This document shows, piece by piece, positions 7,923-14,882 of a stretch of DNA of 26,826 nucleotides; position 1 is the first letter of the stretch; the number at the start of each line of letters is the position of its first letter. The DNA comes from a virus. The notes beneath the pieces are model-generated. The model had not been told where the DNA came from and did no database searches. It was given only the letters and a program-made list of their open reading frames with translations. The DNA lies in the IMG/VR virus record IMGVR_UViG_3300019487_000425, positions 1-26,826 of that record, one strand, 5' to 3'. The position numbers and the translations under genes were made by a program.

Positions 7923-8747
7923 CTACTGCCTCGCCGCCAACAGGTCGATCGTGACGAACATCGGCTTGCCCACCGGCATCGCGGTCGGGGGCGAAGCGTC
8001 GAAGTAGAAGTCGATCGTCCTGACCCGCAGCCCGAAGAAGTCACCCACGAGCGGTTGCCCGTCCCGGCCGATCAGGTCCACCTCGCGCGTGTAAATCTGG
8101 TAGTGGCGGTTGGCACCCGTCCCCAGCGGGCCGGCGACGTTCGGCCACACGAACACGAACTCTCCGTGGTCGGGGTTGGAGCCGAGCGGGCGCAGCGCCT
8201 CGGTCATGGAACCGGCCGAGTCCACCGCGCTCGATGCCGCCCCCCCCGTGGGGGACCGCCGCCAATCCACCTTGACCATGCCCGACGTCGTGTCCCACAC
8301 GGCGGAGGTGTTGAACCGCGGCTGGAACCCGAAGTGGATGGTGAAGATCGAGTCCATCGCCGTGCGCGTGACCGTATAGGCTGGGGTGACGTTGCAGAAC
8401 TCGGTCGGGGCCGCCCCGGCCGTGTTCGGTGCGGCGACGCGGACGCGGAGCCGGAGCCGGGTGTAGCCACGCACGTCGTAGAAGCCGGACGAGTCGAAGT
8501 CCACGATGTTGGCGCAGGCGTTCCCGTCCCCGAAGATGTTGCTGATGATGTTCGGCTGGAGCAGGCGGAAGTCGCGGTCTCGTGACTGCTCGTTGACCGG
8601 GAACCCGCCGGCGCCGAGGCGCGGCGCGTTGTTCTTGCCGTTGCTGTCCACCCAAATCGGAACGACGGGCTGCTGGCCGATCGCCGGAGCAGGAAGAAGC
8701 GCCGCTCCGAGCGCGGCGAATAGAGCGAGCGCACAGAGACGGCGCAT
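7923..8747 (-). CDS. Sec-exported beta-rich protein of unknown function (274 aa)
   Basis: The ATG at 8747 follows AAGGAGACAGACAC, a strong ribosome binding site, and fixes the start. The open frame upstream overlaps the decoration gene antisense and is noise. The product begins MRRLCALALFAALGAALLPA, then PAIG before QQP, so a signal peptide is likely cut after residue 24. The mature protein is beta-rich (YTRLRLRVRVAAP, DSIFTIHFGFQPRF, GMVKVDWRR, PMFVTIDLLAARQ) with two Cys at 78 and 118 that could form one disulfide. The segment NRHYQIYTREVDLIGRDGQP looks like a jelly-roll or virion-protein edge. It is paired with the 669-residue exported protein, two bases apart. Function is unknown; a partner or carrier of the larger protein is a guess. 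Confidence 0.75.
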   Translation of the reverse strand: MRRLCALALFAALGAALLPAPAIGQQPVVPIWVDSNGKNNAPRLGAGGFPVNEQSRDRDFRLLQPNIISNIFGDGNACANIVDFDSSGFYDVRGYTRLRLRVRVAAPNTAGAAPTEFCNVTPAYTVTRTAMDSIFTIHFGFQPRFNTSAVWDTTSGMVKVDWRRSPTGGAASSAVDSAGSMTEALRPLGSNPDHGEFVFVWPNVAGPLGTGANRHYQIYTREVDLIGRDGQPLVGDFFGLRVRTIDFYFDASPPTAMPVGKPMFVTIDLLAARQ

Positions 8748-8775
8748 GTGTCTGTCTCCTTCGTGGTGCGGGGCG

Positions 8776-8795
8776 GGCGGGGCCGGAGCCCCGCC
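8776..8795 (-). terminator. GC hairpin with UNCG-type loop between decoration and exported-protein genes
   Basis: The minus-strand RNA can form a perfect 8-bp stem, GGCGGGGC with GCCCCGCC, closed by UCCG, a member of the very stable UNCG tetraloop class. It lies in the only sizeable gap (74 bases) within the structural genes. No U-tract follows, so it may be a partial terminator, an RNA end-stabiliser or a processing barrier that sets capsid/decoration expression above that of the exported proteins. Confidence 0.5.
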
Positions 8796-8821
8796 TGCGT
8801 CCGCGGTCGTGCTGCTGGCTG

Positions 8822-9370
8822 TCAGATCGTCGCCGCCCCGACGTCCACGAGGACGCCCATGCGGGTTGCGACACCCGTGTCCGTCGCGCCGCCGGTCGCG
8901 CCGGACGGCTTCATCACGAGACCCAGGTTCTTCGAGGGGGCCGTGTTGCCGGCCGCCGAACTGACCGCGAGGCCAGCCGTGGTGGTGGGTGCGGCGAGGT
9001 GCCCGAGCGTGCCGGTCGTGCCGGCCACCCGGACGGTGACGATGCTGCCCTGGCTCGCGATGACGACCTGCTCGCCGATCGCGGCCGCGTTCAGGGCCAC
9101 GCCGAGGAGCGCACGATCGAAGCTGCCAGTCGTGATCATCGGTCGTGCCGTGAGCAGGTTCGACACCGGCGTCGCCGTCGCGGCCAGGTTGTCCGCCTGG
9201 ATGATGAAGGTGCCGGGGTCTGCGGCGAGTCCGTCCGACTGCGTGATCGCCACCGCCTTGCAGATGGCGGTGCGGACGACGCCGAGCCACCCGGCCCCTT
9301 GCCACAGCACCGTCGTCCCGTCAGGGCCGATCACCCGGAGGGGAATCTCGAACTGCGAGGACTGCTGCAT
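8822..9370 (-). CDS. Head decoration-like protein (DUF2190-like pattern)
   Basis: The 182-residue product starts MQQSSQFEIPLRVIGPDGTT. Its ATG follows a long purine run (AAAGGAGGGAGGAGCC). The second half alternates small strands and Gly/Ala/Val: ALNAAAIGEQVVIASQGSIV, TVRVAGTTGTLGHLAAPTTT, AGLAVSSAAGN and TGVATRMGVLVDVGAATI. This resembles the DUF2190-type capsid-decorating or stabilising proteins often found beside the major capsid gene. It is 15 bases downstream of the capsid gene, and the strong ribosome binding site suggests high expression. Decoration is the favoured role; a minor head-tail protein is an alternative. Confidence 0.6.
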   Translation of the reverse strand: MQQSSQFEIPLRVIGPDGTTVLWQGAGWLGVVRTAICKAVAITQSDGLAADPGTFIIQADNLAATATPVSNLLTARPMITTGSFDRALLGVALNAAAIGEQVVIASQGSIVTVRVAGTTGTLGHLAAPTTTAGLAVSSAAGNTAPSKNLGLVMKPSGATGGATDTGVATRMGVLVDVGAATI

Positions 9371-9385
9371 GGCTCCTCCCTCCTT

Positions 9386-10438
9386 TCAGATGGTGAGGAC
9401 GGTCGACGTGTCCACGTTGCTGATGCAGCCCGAGCTGCGACGCTCGTTGAAGCACAGCTCCGTGCGATGGAAGATGTAGCCCACGCGCGCGTCCTGGTCG
9501 TAGGCTTCGCGCCACCCCTTCCAGGCGAACTTGCGGGCCGGGTGCGTGTAGAGCGACACCGCGCGCTCGTCGATGAGGTAGACCTTCTCGATGTTGGTCG
9601 CGCTGTGCGGCGCGCGCTCGTCCACCACCCACGCGGCGTTGCGGTACATGAGGTTCGTGAATCCGGCCTTCGCCATGTCCGTCTGCTGCTGCGGCCGGTC
9701 GTACCGCTCGTTCTTCGCGATGGAGTTGTGGTAGTCGGTCCACGCACCCCAGTTGGAGACGATGAGCGTCGGTGTCTTGCCCGACCGGAAGCCGCACTTC
9801 GCGAACATGGTGCCCACCGGGCCCTGCGCTCCGGCCAGCGGGGCTCCCATGAACGTCCCGGCCGCGCCGGTCGTGTAGGGGCCGGTGTTGTCGCTGTTCG
9901 GCTGCCACCACCCGTTCGGGTCGGCCGCGACCGGCGTGCCGCCACAGGGGATGCCGCCGTAGGTCTGTGTCGCGCCCACGATGTTGTCCGGGAGCGCGAG
10001 CTGGAGCCCGCCGATCGCCTTCGCGTTCGACCCGTTGTTGAACAGGGCCGTGCCCACGAGGTCCCGCATCGTGTCCTCGGCGATCTGCATCTTCGAGTCC
10101 AGCAGGTTCAGCACGGCGTTCGGACCGTTCGCCGCCAGCTCCTCGTCCCCGTCGATGGCGAGCGTGACCTCCGCGTTCTTCGCGAAGTAGTTGGCCGCCT
10201 TGATCGGGTTGCGGATGGTGGTGTCGAACTTGTCCGTGCCGGAGTACCAGGCTCCGCCTCCGCCCTCGGGCGCGAACCCGAGCGGCACGACGAGAACCGG
10301 GCCGCCCTGCCACTCGCGCTGCTTCGGCTTCCAGCGCATGAGCAGAGCATTCGAGAGGAAGAACTGGTCGGCCAGCTTCGCGACGTGCTTGTTGCGCGTC
10401 AGCGAACTGACCTGATCCCAGTTGATGGTGTACGCCAT
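9386..10438 (-). CDS. Major capsid protein
   Basis: The 350-residue protein starts MAYTINWDQVSSLTRNKHVA. Its ribosome binding site is one of the strongest in the window (AAGGAAGGAGAGG, seven bases before the ATG). The pattern is that of HK97-fold coat proteins of this size. An N-terminal helix (KLADQFFLSNALLMRWKPKQ) is followed by a strand block (GGPVLVVPLGFAPEGG), an acidic spine-helix-like part (VTLAIDGDEELAANG, LLDSKMQIAEDTMRDLVGTA) and a C-terminal strand section (KVYLIDERAVSLYTHPARKF). It is flanked by the scaffold-like gene upstream and the decoration-like gene downstream, the canonical order. The Gly-rich insert around residues 160-200 could be a surface loop. Family assignment below 'major capsid' is not possible by eye. 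Confidence 0.85.
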   Translation of the reverse strand: MAYTINWDQVSSLTRNKHVAKLADQFFLSNALLMRWKPKQREWQGGPVLVVPLGFAPEGGGGAWYSGTDKFDTTIRNPIKAANYFAKNAEVTLAIDGDEELAANGPNAVLNLLDSKMQIAEDTMRDLVGTALFNNGSNAKAIGGLQLALPDNIVGATQTYGGIPCGGTPVAADPNGWWQPNSDNTGPYTTGAAGTFMGAPLAGAQGPVGTMFAKCGFRSGKTPTLIVSNWGAWTDYHNSIAKNERYDRPQQQTDMAKAGFTNLMYRNAAWVVDERAPHSATNIEKVYLIDERAVSLYTHPARKFAWKGWREAYDQDARVGYIFHRTELCFNERRSSGCISNVDTSTVLTI

Positions 10439-10465
10439 TTGCGCCCTCTCCTTCCTTGGAGATTC

Positions 10466-10482
10466 GCGTCATTCCGTGACGC
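10466..10482 (-). promoter_or_regulatory. Small hairpin in the leader of the capsid gene
   Basis: The 68-base gap before the capsid gene holds a perfect 6-bp inverted repeat, GCGTCA and TGACGC, around a 5-base loop. It ends about 27 bases upstream of the capsid ATG and just ahead of the strong ribosome binding site. It could protect a processed capsid mRNA or pause transcription after the scaffold gene. It is short and could be chance. Confidence 0.35.
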
Positions 10483-10506
10483 AGGCGCTCTCAACGGTCT
10501 AGCCGC

Positions 10507-11277
10507 TCACGTGTATTTGCCGAGCGAAGCGGCCTCCCCCGTTGCGAGCATGTGTTCGGAGATGTCGTTGTAGCCCCCGTCGCGGGTGACGGTGTGCTTC
10601 CACGGCTTCGGTGCCGCGGGACCGGCCGCTCCGGGTGCCCCGAGGATTCCGTCGCTCCCGTCCCCCCCGCGCGGCGTCTGCGGCGTGGGCGAGGTGCGGA
10701 GCCGGTCGGCGAGGTGCGGGAGGCGGCGAGTCGCGGCCTCCTCGAATCCCATGCCGCCGCTGACCAGGTCGGGGTTCCCCTGCATGTAGACGATGGTGGC
10801 CTTCGTCTCCTCGGGCGTCATCTTGTATTTGCCGACCGTGGAGGCGATGGAGTGCTCGAGCGCCGAGATCGCGTCCTGCTGCTCGCGCTCCTCGGCGGCC
10901 TTCGCGCGCTGCTCGTTCTCGGCCTTGAGGCGGGCGTTCTCCGCGCGCAGGTCCTTGACCTCCTGCGGCGTCTCGTCGTCGTCCGGGTCGGGCTCGTCGC
11001 GCAGCTCTTTCGCGGCGGTCTTGACCGCCTTGGCGACGATGCCCTCGATGTCGTCCGCCGTCAGGTCATCGAAGTCCTCCTCGCCGTCGGGGTCCCCGGC
11101 GGGATCGGGCTCGGGGTCCTTCGGCGGGTCAGCCTTGGGCTCGGGCTTCGGTGCGGGATCGGTCCCGGCCTTCGGCTGCGGCTCGGGGTCCGGCTTCTCC
11201 GCTGGCTTCGGGGGGGCGTCCGCGCCCTCGAAGGTGCCGAGTGCGTTCAGGTCGATGTCCTGGGGCTCGTCGAACAT
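10507..11277 (-). CDS. Scaffold protein
   Basis: The preferred start is the ATG at 11277 preceded by GGGGTGAGAG, giving 256 residues. A GTG three codons earlier overlaps the previous stop (GTGA) and is an alternative. The N-terminal third is a Pro/Glu/Asp/Lys-rich disordered tail (PKPEPKADPPKDPEPDPAG). Next comes an acidic stretch (GEEDFDDLTADDIEGIVAKA), then a coiled coil (VKDLRAENARLKAENEQRAK) between about residues 110 and 150. The C-terminus is basic-aromatic (KPWKHTVTRDGGYNDI). A disordered acidic start with a central coiled coil directly upstream of the capsid gene is the usual signature of phage scaffolds. No protease domain is visible. Confidence 0.8.
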   Translation of the reverse strand: MFDEPQDIDLNALGTFEGADAPPKPAEKPDPEPQPKAGTDPAPKPEPKADPPKDPEPDPAGDPDGEEDFDDLTADDIEGIVAKAVKTAAKELRDEPDPDDDETPQEVKDLRAENARLKAENEQRAKAAEEREQQDAISALEHSIASTVGKYKMTPEETKATIVYMQGNPDLVSGGMGFEEAATRRLPHLADRLRTSPTPQTPRGGDGSDGILGAPGAAGPAAPKPWKHTVTRDGGYNDISEHMLATGEAASLGKYT

Positions 11278-11282
11278 GGCTC

Positions 11283-11594
11283 TCACCCCTGCATGTACGA
11301 GGCGCCTTCCGGCTCCTCGTTCACGGGTTCGGTTCCGGCGGCGACCCCGAACGGTTCGGTCTCGTCGCTGATCCCCTGCTGCGCCTGTGCGGCGGCAGCT
11401 TGGGCCTGGTGCTGCGCTCCGATGGCCTGCAACCCGCCCATGAGACGCTGGATCTCACGAATCTCGTCGGGCGAGATGATGCGGTCGGCGCCGACGGTGG
11501 CGAGGATGGCGTCCACGTGTTCGGAGAGCGCCTGCGGGCGCTGGTCGGGGCCGGGGTCGGCGAAGTAGCCGCCCGGCTGGTCGAGGTTCGCCAT
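11283..11594 (-). CDS. Small Ala/Gln-rich protein between portal and scaffold
   Basis: The ATG at 11594 shares one base with the preceding stop (TGATG), giving 103 residues starting MANLDQPGGYFADPGPDQRP. Residues 25-80 are predicted helical (SEHVDAILATVGADRIISPD, then IREIQRLMGGLQAIGAQHQA) with an Ala/Gln run, followed by an acidic C-terminus (EPVNEEPEGASYMQG). The family is not recognised. Small helical proteins at this place are sometimes scaffold or portal helpers. Start and stop overlaps with both neighbours support it as a real coupled gene. Confidence 0.7.
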   Translation of the reverse strand: MANLDQPGGYFADPGPDQRPQALSEHVDAILATVGADRIISPDEIREIQRLMGGLQAIGAQHQAQAAAAQAQQGISDETEPFGVAAGTEPVNEEPEGASYMQG

Positions 11595-11845
11595 CACTTG
11601 CCTCGCTTCTTGCGGACGCGGAGACGCTTCGACTTCGACATCTCGCGCGACTGCGCGCGCGCTTCGGCCTTGCCGCCCTTCGCCTGCATGGCGTGGACGG
11701 CGGCGGCGGCGCTCTTGATGTGTGAGCCGTATCCGTGCACCTTCGTCTCCCGGTCCCATTCGCGGACCTTCGCGGCGCCACCCAGCGCGCGAGTGCCCGC
11801 CGGGGTGTGCGCCCACCTCTGTTGACGACGACTAGCGTAGGGCAT
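11594..11845 (-). CDS. Small basic phage protein (MPYxSxxQQRW type)
   Basis: This 83-residue, very basic protein starts MPYASRRQQRWAHTPAGTRA and ends in RLRVRKKRGK. The N-terminal pattern MPxxSxxQRRxxH with a later VREWDRETK matches a common family of small phage proteins usually found near the portal or capsid genes, whose function is not established. Net charge suggests nucleic-acid or acidic-protein contact. It begins 14 bases after the portal stop, and its own stop overlaps the next ATG by one base. The frame stays open upstream over the portal gene, but that part is not coding. Confidence 0.75.
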   Translation of the reverse strand: MPYASRRQQRWAHTPAGTRALGGAAKVREWDRETKVHGYGSHIKSAAAAVHAMQAKGGKAEARAQSREMSKSKRLRVRKKRGK

Positions 11846-11859
11846 GGCCGTCCCCCGCC

Positions 11860-13689
11860 TCAAGCCGCCCGGCCGGCGGGCTTCGCCGAAGCGGTCGCCT
11901 GCGCCTGAATCTGCGCCTGAGCCGCGAGTCGCTGGAGGATCACGGGGATGTTCGGCACGCCCATCTTCTCGAGGGCGGTTTGCTGGTCGATGAGCCCGGC
12001 CTGGGCGAGCCCGAGGTACTTCTCCTCGTTCATGGCTCGGCCGAGCGCGGTGCCGGAGCCCTGGGCGAAGCGGATGTCGTACTCGTAGCAGAGCCACGCC
12101 GGGTCCACGGCGGCGGTCTGGCCGTTCGACGCCCGGAAGTAGATGGGACCCTTGGCCTTCCGGCCGGTCGCCACCATCATCTTCTTCAATAGCCGCGCGT
12201 ATTCGGTGAACGCCGGCCCCTCCTTGCCGCGGATGCGGGTCTGCGCCGCTTGCTGGAGGTTCTCGATGGCTTTGGCGGCCTCGATTCCCACGGGCCGGCG
12301 CCCCTGCTGCACGTCGTGGACCCCCGAGACGGTGTCCATGTCCCGCTGCTCGAGCGCCAGCATCTCGAACTGGTGGCTCTGCGCGCCGTGGAACTCCATC
12401 CAGCGGATATCCGAGCCGCGGATCTTCTTGAGCACGTCGCCCGGCAGCACCGTGCGCTGGTCGATGTCGATGCCGGTGTCGTTGTCGGCGACGAGGACGG
12501 GGACGGACTCGTACTCGAGGGAGCGGTTCAGGAGGTTGTAGCGCCGGTTGATGCTGCGGTTGATCGGGATGACGTGGTCCTGCTCGCCGGGGCCGTAGAA
12601 GCGCCCGGCTTGCGCGTAGTCGCGGCCGATCTCGATGGGGGCCCCGAGGAAGCACGGGTCGAGGGGCTTCGCATCGAGCATGAGTCCGCTGGCGGTGAAC
12701 GGGACGGAGAACCAGCCCGACTCGCAGTAGGGCTCGTGGTTGACGTAGTTACGCATCGACGGCGTGTGCACGAAGCCCTCGCCGGTCGGGTTCGGTTCGG
12801 CGATGTCCCCGGTGTAGTGGACCGACATGAGGCGCCGGTCCCGGAAGAACCCGTGCACGACGAAGGTGGTGCCGGCGGACTCCTGCTTGTCGAACCCCGA
12901 GGGGATGAGCGCGCGCCCGCCGCCCGGGTCGGGCTCGTTCTCCAGGTGGAAGGAGCCGGAGACGATCTTGTCGAGGCCCGAGTAGTCGCCGGACATGCCG
13001 TAGGCGTCGAAGTAGGGCTTCTCGAGCACGTCGTAGGACGGCGAGGCGATGTTGTCCGAGAAGATGCGGTCGGCGGCCTTAGGGTAGCGTTCCCGGAGCC
13101 ACGAGGTCGGCACGGGGCGCGCGAGGAAGAAGTATTCCATCTCGTCCTCGTGCCGTGCGCCCGGGGACGGGTAGAAGTCGAACGTGAGGAACGGCTTCGG
13201 CCAGCAGATGCCGGTCTCCGGGTCCACGACGAGCAGGTGGACGCACCAGCCGTACTTCAACTTCTCGCGCGTGTTCACGTGGTGGTTCACGTCGAACTCG
13301 GTGGTGTCCATGCACCACTGCGCGTATTCCTGGATGGCAGAGACTTCCTTCTCCTGGTACTGCCGGCGCGGGATGATCTCCGGCCTCGGCTTCATCTCGG
13401 TCATCACCGGGTGGACGGTCTCGACCGTGGAGAAGCACAGGTTCGTGACCTTCATGGTCCGGTTCTGCTCGGCGGTGAGGTAGTGGAAGCCGGAGTAATA
13501 CAGCTCCAGGAGCTTGAGGCGTTCCTGCTCCGGGCGCTTGGCGGTGTACGCCTCGCGGAATCGGTCGAAGAACCAGCCTTGGAAGTCCTCGGTGCTCATG
13601 CCGCGGAGCGGGTCGATCTCTGGCTCGAGACGGTTGTGGGCGATGAACCAGCGGCCGCCCCCGAGGCTCTTGGAGAACAGGTTCGGCAT
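11860..13689 (-). CDS. Portal protein
   Basis: The 609-residue product starts MPNLFSKSLGGGRWFIAHNR. Clip/stem-like features are seen in order. There is an N-terminal helix (EDFQGWFFDRFREAYTAKRP), then strand blocks (CVHLLVVDPETGICWPKP; TFDFYPSPGARHEDEMEYFF). Next is the helical segment DHVIPINRSINRRYNLLNRS (371-390). The signature tunnel region SGVHDVQQGRRPVGIEAAKA (455-474) follows, then IENLQQAAQTRI, a hallmark pattern in podoviral portals. The C-terminus is an Ala/Gln-rich helix (RLAAQAQIQAQATA), as in P22-type barrels. The size fits short-tailed phage portals (about 500-730 residues). Its place between the terminase block and scaffold is canonical. Confidence 0.85.
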   Translation of the reverse strand: MPNLFSKSLGGGRWFIAHNRLEPEIDPLRGMSTEDFQGWFFDRFREAYTAKRPEQERLKLLELYYSGFHYLTAEQNRTMKVTNLCFSTVETVHPVMTEMKPRPEIIPRRQYQEKEVSAIQEYAQWCMDTTEFDVNHHVNTREKLKYGWCVHLLVVDPETGICWPKPFLTFDFYPSPGARHEDEMEYFFLARPVPTSWLRERYPKAADRIFSDNIASPSYDVLEKPYFDAYGMSGDYSGLDKIVSGSFHLENEPDPGGGRALIPSGFDKQESAGTTFVVHGFFRDRRLMSVHYTGDIAEPNPTGEGFVHTPSMRNYVNHEPYCESGWFSVPFTASGLMLDAKPLDPCFLGAPIEIGRDYAQAGRFYGPGEQDHVIPINRSINRRYNLLNRSLEYESVPVLVADNDTGIDIDQRTVLPGDVLKKIRGSDIRWMEFHGAQSHQFEMLALEQRDMDTVSGVHDVQQGRRPVGIEAAKAIENLQQAAQTRIRGKEGPAFTEYARLLKKMMVATGRKAKGPIYFRASNGQTAAVDPAWLCYEYDIRFAQGSGTALGRAMNEEKYLGLAQAGLIDQQTALEKMGVPNIPVILQRLAAQAQIQAQATASAKPAGRAA

Positions 13690-14165
13690 CAGTCGCTCCC
13701 GGGTTCCTGCCAGCGTCCGGCTCCGGTGCGCTCGAGGCGTTCCTCGGCTCCGGCGTGGTGGCTGATGCGTGTTCCGATGTCTCGCGGGGCGTGTCGCTCG
13801 GCACCGTCACCCTTCACGACTGCGTCCTCCGTGCCGTGGCGCTTCTGGAGCGCCTTCATCTGGGCGAGGGAGCGGACCGGGCGGTGGAAGGCGCGATTGA
13901 AGTGCGGGGTGAAGTCCGACTCGGAGGTGGAGAACCCGGAGACCCGCACCCGGAGCGGTCGAGGCTCGTGGATGAAGTCGTGCTCCCACGCCGCGACGGG
14001 CGGCGCCCCCTTGAAGCACACGGCGTCACAGCAGTCCGCCGTGTGCGGGGCCTGGTCTGACGGCTTCTCCTCCTGCCAGCGGACCCCGCCGAGCTTGCCC
14101 CACGGGTCTGACGACTTCCCGCAGTGGAGGCAGGTCGCGGTCCAGACGTGCCCGTGCTCTCTCAC
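13689..14165 (-). CDS. Zinc-ribbon-like protein upstream of portal
   Basis: The GTG start overlaps the previous stop (GTGA) and gives 158 residues. Residues 12-50 hold CLHCGK and, later, CCDAVC, a possible Cys4 site with atypical spacing. Residues 85-115 read SDFTPHFNRAFHRPVRSLAQ then KALQKRHGTEDA. This resembles the 'phage-encoded FmdB/zinc-ribbon' proteins that often lie between terminase and portal and carry a conserved (F/Y)N.AL...V.S..E...L...HG tail. The rest is polar. Its own stop overlaps the portal ATG by one base, so expression is coupled to the portal. Function is unknown. Confidence 0.6.
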   Translation of the reverse strand: MREHGHVWTATCLHCGKSSDPWGKLGGVRWQEEKPSDQAPHTADCCDAVCFKGAPPVAAWEHDFIHEPRPLRVRVSGFSTSESDFTPHFNRAFHRPVRSLAQMKALQKRHGTEDAVVKGDGAERHAPRDIGTRISHHAGAEERLERTGAGRWQEPGSD

Positions 14166-14377
14166 CAGATGCCCTCGGACGGACGCAACTCGTGAGTGAC
14201 GACGAGGTCGTCCACCTGCTTCGGTTCCTTGAGCGCGACGATGGTGTGGCGGACGGTGTTACCGAGCGAGTCCATCGTGTCGATGAAGCCGCGCTGGAGG
14301 TCGTCCGGGGACAGCATCTTCGTGCGGCCGTCGTCCGGGCCGCCGAAGAAGCAGGCGTGCGCGTCGGGCTGGCTCAC
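14162..14377 (-). CDS. 71-aa protein of unknown function, coupled mini-gene
   Basis: The GTG start shares GTGA with the stop of the preceding mini-gene. The product starts VSQPDAHACFFGGPDDGRTK and continues with an amphipathic helix, LQRGFIDTMDSLGNTVRH, then a strand ALKEPKQVDDLVVTHELRP. There is one Cys and no membrane segment. The family is not recognised. The frame is open upstream, but that region is the next gene in another frame. It is the third link in a chain of four tiny genes between the large terminase and the portal, all joined by stop-start overlaps, which argues that it is translated. Confidence 0.6.
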   Translation of the reverse strand: MSQPDAHACFFGGPDDGRTKMLSPDDLQRGFIDTMDSLGNTVRHTIVALKEPKQVDDLVVTHELRPSEGIW

Positions 14378-14664
14378 GCGAAGCTCCCCCACACGCGCGG
14401 AGCCGCCGGGTTCGGGGTCTCGCGCTCTCCCTTGACGGCGGCGCGGATGGCCTGCCAGTAGCGGACCATGACCTCGAACGCCGGCCGGTTGTCGAGGCAG
14501 GCGGCGTGGGCGTGGAGACCGACCGAGGCGCCGGTCTCCACGGTGAGCGCGACCTCGCGGCGGACCCGTTTCCCACACAGGAAGCAGTCGGGGTCGTCGG
14601 CCGCGGCGCGCAGCCGGGGGTCCAGCGCGCGCGTGTCCGCCGCGTGTCGGTCGAACTCGCTCAC
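14374..14664 (-). CDS. 96-aa protein with CxxC...HxHxxC zinc motif
   Basis: The GTG start overlaps the previous stop by GTGA. Residues 27-56 give CFLCGKRV, then GLHAHAACLD, that is Cys27, Cys30, His51, His53 and Cys56, enough for one zinc site of HNH-knuckle or treble-clef style. The C-terminal part is an aromatic helix (FEVMVRYWQAIRAAVKGERE). No HNH catalytic motif is complete, so nuclease activity is not claimed. It is linked by GTGA overlaps on both sides to other mini-genes. It could be a regulator or virion-assembly helper. Confidence 0.65.
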   Translation of the reverse strand: MSEFDRHAADTRALDPRLRAAADDPDCFLCGKRVRREVALTVETGASVGLHAHAACLDNRPAFEVMVRYWQAIRAAVKGERETPNPAAPRVWGSFA

Positions 14665-14882
14665 GCCACGCTCGGGGGTGGGGTGCTGCGCCTGAACTTC
14701 CGGCCCACGCTGGCCTTCTGGCAGGCGGGGCAGCGGTCCCGGCCCTTCGTGATGGCGACGAACGCCGTCACCCGGAACCCGCACAGCGCGATCGGCCATG
14801 TGGTGTGGGGGACGATGTGGATGATGGGGTCGCCGAGGGCGGCCTTGCCGAGCATGTCGCTGGGTTCGACTTCGGTGTGCAT
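14661..14882 (-). CDS. 73-aa zinc-ribbon-like protein (DUF3039-like pattern)
   Basis: The ATG overlaps the terminase stop by one base (TAATG). The protein starts MHTEVEPSDMLGKAALGDPI and has His22 and His26, then ALCG (Cys34) and CPAC (Cys51, Cys54). The pattern H-x(n)-ALCG-x(16)-CxxC resembles DUF3039-like and other short phage/actinobacterial zinc-ribbon proteins. The tail is basic (RKFRRSTPPPS). The position right after the terminase, in a coupled chain, suggests co-expression with packaging functions. The biochemical role is unknown. Confidence 0.65.
   Translation of the reverse strand: MHTEVEPSDMLGKAALGDPIIHIVPHTTWPIALCGFRVTAFVAITKGRDRCPACQKASVGRKFRRSTPPPSVA

Noticed and set aside
12250-14199. 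Plus-strand 649-codon frame opposite the portal
   Set aside because: Antisense shadow of the portal. The minus-strand product has clear portal motifs and the plus-strand product has none.
14374-14664. HNH endonuclease beside terminase
   Set aside because: The protein has CxxC and HxHxxC, but the catalytic H-N-H order and spacing are not present.
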